NCBI GenBank assembly: GCA_024639065.1
Contig: JAHEJC010000003.1
Coordinates: 1 to 62,745 of the forward strand
Direction of reading: 5' to 3'
Origin: Lewinellaceae bacterium
GTDB lineage: Bacteria; Bacteroidota; Bacteroidia; Chitinophagales; Saprospiraceae
Length of the DNA: 62,745 bases
Under the pieces are notes generated by a model. That model ran no database searches. It was not told where the DNA came from and saw nothing but the letters and a program-made list of their open reading frames with translations. Shown in pieces: positions 1-8,919 of the stretch; position 1 is the first letter of the stretch, and every line of letters starts with the position of its first letter. The translations under genes were made by a program, and so were the position numbers.

Positions 1-670
1 CTTCCATACGATTGACAATACCGTCAATTTTTGAAATAATATAATTGTAAAATATTTGGAGGATAATGGCTACTATCAATCCAAATACCGTGGTCAAAAG
101 GGCCACTTTGATACCCCCTGCAACCACATCCGGTCTCAAGTCACCAACTTCTTCGATTCGCTCAAAGGCTCCAATCATCCCTATAACCGTTCCCATAAAT
201 CCAAGCATCGGAGCAATTGCGATAAATAGAGAGATCCATACCAATCCTTTTTCAAGGAGTCCCATTTGAACACTGCCATAACTCACGATCGCTTTTTCAA
301 CTGCTTCAGGGCCTTTAGCAGAAGTTCTTAGTCCTTCATACATAATACTTGCCGTAGGGCCAGGAGTAGATTTACATACTTCCATGGCGCCTTCAAGATC
401 ATTGTCTTGTAACCGCTCATCGATTCGACCTAATAATTTATCTGTATTGGTGCTCGCTATATTTAGTGTAATAATGCGCTCAATACAAAAAGCCAGTCCT
501 AAAATAAGACATACTAATACGATGCTCATAAAGAACCACCCCCCTTCAATAAAATTTTCTTTTAATACTTGGAAACCCACTGGACCTGAAGCGTCTTGGG
601 CTAAAACTTCAATAGCTCCAGATGTGGAAGCCAGAACAAATACTAGTGGTAAAACAATAACCTTTCGCAT
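1..670 (-). CDS. MotA/TolQ/ExbB proton channel family protein (C-terminus runs off the left edge)
   Basis: Reverse-strand reading from ATG at 670: MRKVIVLPLVFVLASTSGAIEVLAQDASGPVGFQVLKENFIEGGWFFMSIVLVCLILGLAFCIERIITL...APMLGFMGTVIGMIGAF; typical ExbB/TolQ motif. Not in the ORF track because it is truncated. Confidence 0.88.
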   Translation of the reverse strand, partial: MRKVIVLPLVFVLASTSGAIEVLAQDASGPVGFQVLKENFIEGGWFFMSIVLVCLILGLAFCIERIITLNIASTNTDKLLGRIDERLQDNDLEGAMEVCKSTPGPTASIMYEGLRTSAKGPEAVEKAIVSYGSVQMGLLEKGLVWISLFIAIAPMLGFMGTVIGMIGAFERIEEVGDLRPDVVAGGIKVALLTTVFGLIVAIILQIFYNYIISKIDGIVNRME

Positions 671-750
671 AACTTGATTGTATTTATGATTAGAATGAAT
701 GGATAAATTTTATATATAAATCCTTTAATTTTATTAGCTTTTCTTCCCAG

Positions 751-835
751 CGGAGAGTAAGGGATTCGAACCCTTGATCCCTCTCGGGAAACACGCTTTC
801 CAGGCGTGCGCCTTAAACCACTCGGCCAACTCTCC
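751..835 (-). tRNA. tRNA-Ser(GGA)
   Basis: Reverse complement GGAGAGTTGGCCGAGTGGTTTAAGGCGCACGCCTGGAAAGCGTGTTTCCCGAGAGGGATCAAGGGTTCGAATCCCTTACTCTCCG folds as a cloverleaf with long variable arm; anticodon GGA; GGTTCGAATCC T-loop. Confidence 0.95.
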
Positions 836-978
836 AATATGAAAGTAATTTTCGTCTCTTTTCCTTGCATGAAGAAATGCAAAAATTACAAATTAAACAA
901 ATAAATCAAAATATTTTTGGCCTGCTCATCTAATAGATTAAACTAATACTTATTTAAGGTGTGTCCAATGCAAAATAT

Positions 979-1746
979 TCATAAAATAGATGAATATAAT
1001 TGTTTTGCATTTTCAGAGGTGATCTTGGCTACTGAATCCAAAGGTACATTTTTTACCTCAGCTAATTTACTACCGACCTCTAAAATGTACGCACTTTCAT
1101 TGCGCTTCCCTCTAAAAGGTACAGGTGCAAGATATGGAGCATCTGTTTCTAGAATAATGTGTTGCAAATCAACTTCTTTCAAAACTAAATCCAAATTGCT
1201 GTTTTTGAAAGTCAATACACCACCTATGCCTAATAAAAACCCTAACTCAATGATTTTTTGAGCTTGAGCAATCGATCCGGTAAAACAATGAAAAACACCG
1301 GGCACTGACAACTCAAGATCTGTCAGAATATCAATATTTCGATCGATAGACTCTCTAGAATGAATGACAATGGGTAATTTCATCTTTTCTGCCCATCTAC
1401 ACTGAATCCTGAGTGCATCTTCTTGCTGTTGAGTGAAGGTAGTATCCCAAAAAAAATCCAAGCCAATTTCACCGATGGCACAAATAGGTCTTTCGTTTAA
1501 CCGGGCTTCCAATTGATTAAGTTGATCTAGGTAATCTTCTTTGACTGAACACGGGTGTAGTCCCACCATTGGCAAACAAGTCTCCGGATATAAATCACAT
1601 AATGCAAATAAATCATTTAAAGATTCAAGATCTATATTTGGCAAAGCGATCTTGTCAACCCCAACTGAAATAGCGCGTTCAACAGCTGCCTGACGGTCCT
1701 GGTCAAATTGTTCAACATATAAGTGTGCATGGGTATCAAACCACAT
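979..1746 (-). CDS. tatD: TatD family metal-dependent hydrolase (DNase)
   Basis: MWFDTHAHLYVEQFD...GLHPCSVKED...GEIGLDFFWDTTF...VIHSRES...VFHCFTGS...LETDAPYLAPVPFRGKRNES: TatD signature motifs. Confidence 0.93.
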   Translation of the reverse strand: MWFDTHAHLYVEQFDQDRQAAVERAISVGVDKIALPNIDLESLNDLFALCDLYPETCLPMVGLHPCSVKEDYLDQLNQLEARLNERPICAIGEIGLDFFWDTTFTQQQEDALRIQCRWAEKMKLPIVIHSRESIDRNIDILTDLELSVPGVFHCFTGSIAQAQKIIELGFLLGIGGVLTFKNSNLDLVLKEVDLQHIILETDAPYLAPVPFRGKRNESAYILEVGSKLAEVKNVPLDSVAKITSENAKQLYSSIL

Positions 1747-1783
1747 CTACCAAAAAGATTTATATTGCCGCAAAGTTAGTCTA

Positions 1784-2410
1784 ATGGCAAAGAAAAAGAA
1801 ATATTATGTGGTCTGGGAGGGTCTCAATCCTGGGATTTATGATAGCTGGGAGGCATGTAAAGCGGAAATAAAAGGTTACCCTAATGCTAAATACAAATCC
1901 TTTACGAGCAAAGAAGAAGCACTCCAAGCTCAAGGATGGGGTTATGATCAAATCGATCGAAAAAAATGGATTCTACCTAAAAACGAGCTATTAGCTAGCC
2001 AAATTATACTTCCAAGTATAAGCGTAGATGGAGCCTGTAGTGGAAATCCAGGAGTTACAGAATACCAGGGCGTAATAACCGATACCAAAGAACAGCTATT
2101 TCATGGAGGACCCTTTCAGGGTGGGTCAAATAATTTGGGAGAATTTTTGGCTTTAGTCCATGCAATCTCACTGCTTAAAAAGCAAAACAAAGAAAACATT
2201 CCTATTTATACGGATAGTAAAACGGCCATGGCCTGGTTGAGAAATCGGAAAGTAAAAACAACCATAAAACGAAATAAACTCAATGAAACCATATTTGTAC
2301 TGGTCGATCGGGCGGAAAAATGGATTCAAAATAATTCCTGGAAAAACCAAATTTTAAAATGGGAAACCAAATTATGGGGCGAGATTCCTGCCGATTTTGG
2401 AAGGAAATAA
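1784..2410 (+). CDS. rnhA: Ribonuclease H with N-terminal caulimovirus viroplasmin-type domain
   Basis: MAKKKKYYVVWEGLNPGIYDSWEACKAEIKGYPNAKYKSFTSKEEA (viroplasmin) followed by ISVDGACSGNPGVTEYQGV...GGSNNLGEFLAL...IYTDSKTAMAWL (RNase H). Confidence 0.9.
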   Translation: MAKKKKYYVVWEGLNPGIYDSWEACKAEIKGYPNAKYKSFTSKEEALQAQGWGYDQIDRKKWILPKNELLASQIILPSISVDGACSGNPGVTEYQGVITDTKEQLFHGGPFQGGSNNLGEFLALVHAISLLKKQNKENIPIYTDSKTAMAWLRNRKVKTTIKRNKLNETIFVLVDRAEKWIQNNSWKNQILKWETKLWGEIPADFGRK

Positions 2411-2421
2411 AGTTATAAGAG

Positions 2422-2576
2422 CGCTGCGCTGTGAGAAACAAGACCGCTGCACTATGAGAAGTGATTGGTGGTATTCTCGATTTTTTATTTTAAACTATTA
2501 CGCTTTAACTTCCAAAAGAGACCCACTACGCTTTGAGACCGCTTCGCTGTGAGAAAAGAGACGCTTCGCTATGAGA
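2422..2576. repeat. Degenerate direct repeats of a CGCTNCGCTRTGAGA unit (5 copies) in an intergenic region
   Basis: Copies at 2422 cgctgcgctgtgaga, 2445 cgctgcactatgaga, ~2525 actacgctttgaga, 2540 cgcttcgctgtgaga, 2562 cgcttcgctatgaga. Confidence 0.75.
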
Positions 2577-2584
2577 TGGGTAGG

Positions 2585-2604
2585 CCTGCCTCTTGTCAGG
2601 CAGG
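2585..2604. repeat. Inverted repeat CCTGCCT-cttgtc-AGGCAGG
   Basis: Perfect 7-bp arms with 6-nt loop directly after the CGCTNCGCT repeat cluster. Confidence 0.7.
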
Positions 2605-2653
2605 TGTATGATGCGATTTGTACTGGCTGTGCAATTAGATAAATGAAGTTCAA

Positions 2654-3211
2654 TTATTTTTGGAATGCTTTGACCTTGTATTCACAGTCCACAATTCCTT
2701 TTTTGATGTTATTTAGTTTTTTCTGAATTCTTCTTTTTTTAATGGGCTTCAATTTTTCAATAAACAAATCCCCTTCTAAATGATCGTATTCATGTTGAAT
2801 AACTCGAGCATTAAGATTATCAAATTCTTCGATATGCTCTTCAAAATGCTCATCCCAATATTTCAATTTAATCTTTGGTGGCCTACTTACATCCCCTCGA
2901 ATAGTAGGAATACTTAAACATCCTTCTTCATATTCCCAGAAGTCTCCTGTTTCTTCAATTTTTTCAGCATTTATAAACACTTTTTTTATCCCTTTTTCTG
3001 TTTCATGGTCTTTCAAAACTTGGTTAGAGTCCACGATAAATAAACGAATTGAAAGACCTACCTGCGGTGCTGCCAAACCAATCCCATGAGCATTATACAT
3101 AGTTTCCCACATATTTTGGATCAATAGATCCAAGTTTTGGTAATTCTCCTCAATCGGAAGGGATGATTTCTTAAGGATGGGATGACCCAATAAATAAATA
3201 GGTAAAATCAT
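2654..3211 (-). CDS. def: Peptide deformylase
   Basis: GHPILKKSS...GIGLAAPQVGLSIRLFIVD...EEGCLSIPTIRGDVSRP...ARVIQHEYDHLEGDLFIEKL: the three deformylase motifs. Confidence 0.96.
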   Translation of the reverse strand: MILPIYLLGHPILKKSSLPIEENYQNLDLLIQNMWETMYNAHGIGLAAPQVGLSIRLFIVDSNQVLKDHETEKGIKKVFINAEKIEETGDFWEYEEGCLSIPTIRGDVSRPPKIKLKYWDEHFEEHIEEFDNLNARVIQHEYDHLEGDLFIEKLKPIKKRRIQKKLNNIKKGIVDCEYKVKAFQK

Positions 3212-3397
3212 AAAATCAAAAATTCATGCAAATGTACAATTCTATAAAACAATTTGAAACTGGCTATTGGTTCAAAAATTCTTTTTGATAATTTTTATCT
3301 ACAATGTAAGGACGACCGGAAATGAACCTGGTGAAATAAAGATTTCAGGTATAATTGGAACCCTGACTAATTAGCTTTGCTATTTTTACCAAAGAAG

Positions 3398-3847
3398 TTA
3401 AATATGTCCAAGGTAATCTTGTAATATCAATACAGCACTAATTTTATCAATTAGGGCTTTGTTACGACGTTTCATCTTTTTAATTCCACTTTTATAAATG
3501 ATTTCTTTAGCTCTTTCAGAGGTAAATGCCTCATCATGATGTACGATATCCAGGTGAGGCCATTTCGCTTTGATGGAGTGAACAAGTTTCTTAATGGCCT
3601 TTAAATTTGGATGATCTTCAGGAAGTCCCACCGACGGATCACCGATAACAATTTTGTATACTTTTTCACGACAAAAATAATTTTCAAAGTATTCAATCAA
3701 AGTTTCCGTCGGAACAGTTTCCAAAGGTGACACAATAATTTCCAGCGGATCGGTTACGGCCAGACCGGTTCTTTTTGACCCATAATCAATACCTATTATT
3801 CGACCTTTCATATTCATATTAACACAAGTTCTTCGATACAGTTCCAC
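3398..3847 (-). CDS. ruvX: Holliday junction resolvase-like RuvX (YqgF)
   Basis: GRIIGIDYGSKRTGLAVTDPLEIIVSPLETVPTE...IVIGDPSVGLP...HHDEAFTSERAKEII...IDKISAVLILQDYL. Confidence 0.94.
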   Translation of the reverse strand: MELYRRTCVNMNMKGRIIGIDYGSKRTGLAVTDPLEIIVSPLETVPTETLIEYFENYFCREKVYKIVIGDPSVGLPEDHPNLKAIKKLVHSIKAKWPHLDIVHHDEAFTSERAKEIIYKSGIKKMKRRNKALIDKISAVLILQDYLGHI

Positions 3848-3886
3848 AAAAAAATGAACCCCCTCCGAACTTAACCGGAGAGGGGT
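3847..3886 (-). terminator. Rho-independent terminator downstream of the 1506-aa gene
   Basis: Minus strand ACCCCTCTCCG-gttaagtt-CGGAGGGGGT followed by TCATTTTTTT. Confidence 0.8.
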
Positions 3887-3925
3887 CCCATCCCAAAAAC
3901 AGTAAACTCTTAGAGCAAAAACAAT

Positions 3926-6900
3926 TTATTCTACTATAATCATCTTCTTCGTTGCATTGAATTGATCTGTTTCTAATTGATAGTACAATACACCGGCCAG
4001 ATTCAATTCAGATTTCGTAATATTAATCTGATTTAATCCTTTGGAGTAATTGCCTTCATAAGACTTAATCAATTTTCCGGTAACATCCATGATCTTTAAT
4101 GTAGCTCTGCTATCTTCAGGCAATACAAATCCAATAATCGTTTGTTGATTGAATGGGTTTGGACTGTTCTGCAAGAGAACAAAATCAGATGTCTGGATTT
4201 TATTTCCTGATAAGATGTCTAGTTTAACTTGTTGTACCTCCAATTGATCATCATAGGCTTCAGCGTCCGTGAGGGCCGAACTTATCTTGAACATGTCTTT
4301 AGTATTTCCAAATTCAAGGGTATTAAATACCAGCGTAAATAGTACTTCATCATTAGTAGCACTCACTGGTGAAGTGTTGTGCCAGCTTGTTGACAGTTTA
4401 CCTTCAGCCAATCGGTGAAATCCGAAATTGGAGTCAGATACATCTAACAAACCACTTTCAACTCGCTCCAGATTCAGCGCACTAGCATCAAACTCTAAGG
4501 TGAATTGGTATCCGGTAATCTGTGCAAAATTAGCCGCAGTTACTGGAACTTTAAGCTCCATCTGACTGCTGAATCGAGATTCATCAATCTGAAGAACCAA
4601 CGCTCTAGCTGATCTTATTTGAGCACCCTGTAATTCACTTGGACTTACCGTACCATTAACATCACCGACTTTCAATCCAACAAAATCAACTTTCATATCC
4701 TCTGCCAAATTAGAGATGCTATAGGCTTCCATGAAATCTTCAGTAAGCGGATTTCTAGGATCATTAAACTGGTAATCTTTAGAAACGAATCTCCATGAAG
4801 TATTCTTCACAAATGATTCATCGATACCCAAGATCAATCGGCGCAACTGAACTAAATCCAATGCAGTCACGGCACCATTATCATCTATATCAGCCGCTAT
4901 GATTTTGTATGGACTATTCAATGGTGCAATTCCAAGTATATGCTTCTGGATCAATACCAAGTCCAAAGTTGATACTCCATTAACCGGATTGATATCCTTA
5001 TCAGGAATTATTGAATAAGTGCCTCCCATGACCATATTGCCAAAGTTGAAAGATCCTTCCACTCCAGTACTCACTGGTTGAGTGCCACTGCCTTTTAATT
5101 CAACTTTTACTTTTTCAATCTTGATATTTTGTTCTGTAACCAGTTCACCGGAGATAGTAGCTGTTTGAAGTTGTAAACCAGAACAAGCACCCATGTTATC
5201 TTGAATGGTGACATCAACTACACAGAAATCCTGATTACCCCATGAGTCAGTCACCCACATCTCGACTGTCCTTACTCCAATACTATCGCAAGTGAAATCT
5301 CTATATTTATCAGTTGTATCTGCAGAGAACGAGAAGGCTACCACATCCTGCAAGCAATAAGCAAAACTACCTGCATCAAAATCTTCAGCCCATATTTGAA
5401 CCATGCCTCGGTCAAACGCATTGTCTCCATCATCATCAATTCCCATTAAACCTACAACTAAATCATTGTGACAATAAGGTGTAGGTTTTTTACAAAGATC
5501 AATTTCAAAGGTTATAGTGGTATCTCGAAGGTTTCCACATTTATCCGCAACAGAAAATTTAATTTTGTGCGGATCACCCGGTTTGCTGATTGGGAATGGT
5601 TGGTCGATTGTTGCTGAACCACCGAACTGTCTAGGTAATTCAACATACTCACCCTTTGAAAATTCATCAACAAAAATCCTCCAAACTAATTCAGCATCAG
5701 GGGTGCAATCATCAGAGGCCTCCACCACAAATCTCGCATTACCTACGCAAGTCTCCCGATCAGTAGCACATGCTATCACTTCTTCAGTCACTCTCAATTC
5801 AGGTGCTTCTTGATTTCTTACTTTAATAATTTGAGTATACTTCATGTATCCATCTCCATTATCTTTCAGACTACGATTAATATCATATCTAGTCGGAGAC
5901 GCTACACAGCTATCCAAACAAATGTCAAGGGATCTGTGGTGAACATCTGGATCGTATTCACACCAGTCAATAATTGTCCAGGTTCTAATGATCTTCAAAC
6001 AAGCGTCCTCAACAATGGTAAAGGTCTCATCAGAATAGGACATACCGATTTGCTCGCATTCATCATCAGTAACGACCGGTCTGCCTATGTTATCCGGATC
6101 TAGATCAAATGCTAGATTTGACTCACAGAATAAAGTAGTATCGGCAGGAAATTTAACTTCAAAATCCGATCGGTGTAAAACATAAACCCGTTGATGACAG
6201 GTTGTAGAATTACCACAAGCATCCCGGATAGTCCACGTACGAGTAAGTACTCCCTCTCCACAATCATCTAAGGATCCTGTAGTTGTGCTATCTATCATTA
6301 CATCTTTACAATTGTCTCCATATTCAGGAGTACGGAATAATGAAGTAGGATCAATCCTTACATCGAGGTCATCTAGTTCTAACCAATATGGACAATCAAT
6401 GCAGTTCTTGAATCCACTACCGGGTCCTATAACTATTGGGCCTGGTGCAGTTCCATAACCTCCGTGATTATTACCACATTCTGCATAATGTGCACTTTCT
6501 GCAGCTGGATTTTGGATGACCGCATCACAGTAAACCGTAACATCGTCATATGGTCGACAATAAGGATCAACCTTATCATCAACATTCACTTCCACCATAC
6601 ATTCACTGAAATAGTAAATACAAGAATCAGCCACACCAGTAATGTCGTTTAAGAAATTTGAAAGGGAATAATTTTGCGTGAGTACTTCTGCCAGTGACTT
6701 CTTATCCTGTGCAAAAGACCCTCCTGGTAAACTTTTTTTGTATGTTTCAACACAATAGAAATCATGTTCGGAATCACCATGTAAATGTGGGTCATAATAT
6801 TTATATAGGTGACACTTAGAGTATACCCTGGTTACGACCATATTGTCTTCTGAACATCCTGTAAATTCCACATAGTCATTGAAGATATTACAGTCCAACC

Positions 6901-8446
6901 AGATTTCAATCCATGCTTCCAAATCTTTGTGGTACTTGTAATAATCTGTATTCCCTAATGCTGATTTAAATTCGTTGTGCCAGAATTCACGATACATCTC
7001 TACCTCACTCATATGAGCGGCTGAAAAATGCAGTTTATCACAACAATTATCATGGCTACCATCATCAAAGGTGGTAGCATAAATTCTTGCCCAGCATTCA
7101 TTTGGATCCAAAGTAGTTCTGGTTATCTCATCACAAACCGGTGTAGGTGGGGTGGCATCTTTTACACATACTTTGAGGGTATCAATGCAATAATTACCAC
7201 ACGAATCATTCACAAATACATAGGCATCCCAGCACCCAGCCTTTGGGTATATATAAGCCCCAACGCCTGGCAAGACATCCTTATATTCGGTCACCGATTT
7301 ATTTTCATGGTGATCATAATAAGTGATTTGAACTTTTACTTTTTCTATGCCGGAGCACTCATAAATTACTTTAGGATAAGGAATTAATACGTGCGCTTTA
7401 CATTCATGTGGAGCAACAATTGCATCAATATCCGCATATTTTTCAATTTCTGGTTTAGTAGTATCCACTATTTTAATCCATTGCACGCATACAATAGTGG
7501 TGTCTCTACACCAATCAACTATTTCCCAGGTGCGTCGAATCTTTTTACCATTACCGCAAATCGCCCACTCATGTTCTTTGAAATGGGTATAAGTTTTACA
7601 AATATCGCCACTAGGGTAAAGATCTACTAAAGTATCTCTACCTGGTTTGTAATTTTCAATAAAAACTTGAGGAACACCGGTAAATGCAGGATCTATATAG
7701 CCATCATTGTCTTGATCCAACGTATCCGCCGCACTGCAATCAAACATAGTATCCCTAGGACATACTATACTGTCAAGTGGAACTCTAGCTACATAAAACG
7801 TATCTGTACATTCATAGGAATTGCCCCATCGGTCTTTAGAAAATAATTTACGTATACACAATCCAGAAAATTCAGCATTTTCTTCGCAGGTATATTCATC
7901 ACAAGTCATCTGGATCACTACGGGGAATTCTTCTACACCCCCACAATTATCCATGGCCATACCAGAAGGGAATCGATCTGTGCCGAGTTCGTATTTTTCA
8001 AGCTCAACACAGAAAATCGTATCTACAATACAATCGAGTCTGGGGCCAGCTTTGTCCTCCACATTGACGTAAGCCCAACAGCTGTTTCCAGTGGTGGCTT
8101 CGACAACTTTAGCAGTTAATTGTTGTCCTACATGGTCACAATTCACCTCATCGCCGGCGATTGGTCTTCCATATTGATCCGTTAATTCTACTGACAAAGT
8201 GGGTGCAGGACAACCTGAAGTATCTACCATAATCATTACCGGGGTAATTTGGACGGTACCACCTGTAATGGTGTCCAAGGATAAGTTCATGTTGCTACAA
8301 CCCATTGGACATTGTGCCGATAATGTAGAGAAAAATCCTACACTAATCAATGCGAACAACATCCAAAGCTTAGAGAGTTTACTGCTTCTTGGGAAAAGCT
8401 CTCCAATAGCAGAATGTGCAAAAATCGAAGAGTTAAATTTCTTCAT
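3926..8446 (-). CDS. Giant secreted Cys-rich HYR-like protein with dockerin-like module, cohesin-like domain and T9SS type A sorting domain (1506 aa; 'P1')
   Basis: Hydrophobic N-terminus ending ...GFFSTLSAQC; repeated RTWTIIDWCEYDPD / CGNS..TCHQRVYV modules; SGELVTEQNIKIEKVKVELKGSG (CarboxypepD_reg-like); dockerin-like DINPVNGVSTLDLVLIQKHILG...ADIDDNGAVTALDLVQLRRLILG (about 4818..5005); cohesin-like VPVTAANFAQITGYQFTLEFDASALNLERV; tail LLQNSPNPFNQQTIIGFVLPEDSRATLKIMDVTGKLIKSYEGNYSKGLNQINI...KKMIIVE. Confidence 0.9.
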   Translation of the reverse strand: MKKFNSSIFAHSAIGELFPRSSKLSKLWMLFALISVGFFSTLSAQCPMGCSNMNLSLDTITGGTVQITPVMIMVDTSGCPAPTLSVELTDQYGRPIAGDEVNCDHVGQQLTAKVVEATTGNSCWAYVNVEDKAGPRLDCIVDTIFCVELEKYELGTDRFPSGMAMDNCGGVEEFPVVIQMTCDEYTCEENAEFSGLCIRKLFSKDRWGNSYECTDTFYVARVPLDSIVCPRDTMFDCSAADTLDQDNDGYIDPAFTGVPQVFIENYKPGRDTLVDLYPSGDICKTYTHFKEHEWAICGNGKKIRRTWEIVDWCRDTTIVCVQWIKIVDTTKPEIEKYADIDAIVAPHECKAHVLIPYPKVIYECSGIEKVKVQITYYDHHENKSVTEYKDVLPGVGAYIYPKAGCWDAYVFVNDSCGNYCIDTLKVCVKDATPPTPVCDEITRTTLDPNECWARIYATTFDDGSHDNCCDKLHFSAAHMSEVEMYREFWHNEFKSALGNTDYYKYHKDLEAWIEIWLDCNIFNDYVEFTGCSEDNMVVTRVYSKCHLYKYYDPHLHGDSEHDFYCVETYKKSLPGGSFAQDKKSLAEVLTQNYSLSNFLNDITGVADSCIYYFSECMVEVNVDDKVDPYCRPYDDVTVYCDAVIQNPAAESAHYAECGNNHGGYGTAPGPIVIGPGSGFKNCIDCPYWLELDDLDVRIDPTSLFRTPEYGDNCKDVMIDSTTTGSLDDCGEGVLTRTWTIRDACGNSTTCHQRVYVLHRSDFEVKFPADTTLFCESNLAFDLDPDNIGRPVVTDDECEQIGMSYSDETFTIVEDACLKIIRTWTIIDWCEYDPDVHHRSLDICLDSCVASPTRYDINRSLKDNGDGYMKYTQIIKVRNQEAPELRVTEEVIACATDRETCVGNARFVVEASDDCTPDAELVWRIFVDEFSKGEYVELPRQFGGSATIDQPFPISKPGDPHKIKFSVADKCGNLRDTTITFEIDLCKKPTPYCHNDLVVGLMGIDDDGDNAFDRGMVQIWAEDFDAGSFAYCLQDVVAFSFSADTTDKYRDFTCDSIGVRTVEMWVTDSWGNQDFCVVDVTIQDNMGACSGLQLQTATISGELVTEQNIKIEKVKVELKGSGTQPVSTGVEGSFNFGNMVMGGTYSIIPDKDINPVNGVSTLDLVLIQKHILGIAPLNSPYKIIAADIDDNGAVTALDLVQLRRLILGIDESFVKNTSWRFVSKDYQFNDPRNPLTEDFMEAYSISNLAEDMKVDFVGLKVGDVNGTVSPSELQGAQIRSARALVLQIDESRFSSQMELKVPVTAANFAQITGYQFTLEFDASALNLERVESGLLDVSDSNFGFHRLAEGKLSTSWHNTSPVSATNDEVLFTLVFNTLEFGNTKDMFKISSALTDAEAYDDQLEVQQVKLDILSGNKIQTSDFVLLQNSPNPFNQQTIIGFVLPEDSRATLKIMDVTGKLIKSYEGNYSKGLNQINITKSELNLAGVLYYQLETDQFNATKKMIIVE

Positions 8447-8851
8447 GAGATCTTAGTTTTAGTTAAATAATACACTGTCTGAGGACGCCAAAGGCATACC
8501 TCATTGCAATCAATTCACACAATGACTAAATCCATAGTCAAAGATTTCTTCGATCTATTATCAGAAATTTATTAGCTGGTTAAGCTAATCAGGTATAAGG
8601 TTGAATAACTTAAAAAATGTAGGTTACTAAAATCTCTCAGGAAAATAAAAAAGTAGGTTCTTTATTATTATATGCTCGACATGTACAATACATATTAAAA
8701 CATATAGTAATGTATTGCAAATATAGAGCTTCATTGCAGAAGTAAACTAACTAAATCTGGTATTTTTTATATATCATATAAATTTAAATTATAATCATTT
8801 GATTATCAATATAATTAGATTCGTTGCCTGGCAATTTATGGCCAATATAAA

Positions 8852-8887
8852 TGAAAAAAACCCCCTTAAATAGATTAAGAGGGTTTT
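8852..8887 (-). terminator. Rho-independent terminator downstream of the 1770-aa gene
   Basis: Minus strand AAAACCCTCTTAATCTATTTAAGGGGGTTTTTTTCAT. Confidence 0.78.
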
Positions 8888-8919
8888 AACCAACGAACAA
8901 CGAACGTAAGAAGTGTCTC

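Noticed and set aside
66-677. Plus-strand ORFs of 67 and 97 aa at the left edge
   Set aside because: Antisense to the truncated ExbB/MotA gene on the minus strand.
643-882. 79-aa ORF (ESWPSGLRRTPGKRVSREGSRVRIPYSPLG) on the minus strand
   Set aside because: It is a conceptual translation of the tRNA-Ser gene (751..835), a common spurious ORF.
2422-2604. Possible CRISPR array
   Set aside because: Units are short (15 bp), degenerate and irregularly spaced, with no cas genes nearby.
5517-8456. Multiple plus-strand ORFs of 60-119 aa inside P1, with similar sets inside P2-P6
   Set aside because: Antisense to long ORFs with clear domain structure; low-complexity translations without signal peptides, conserved motifs or ribosome-binding context.
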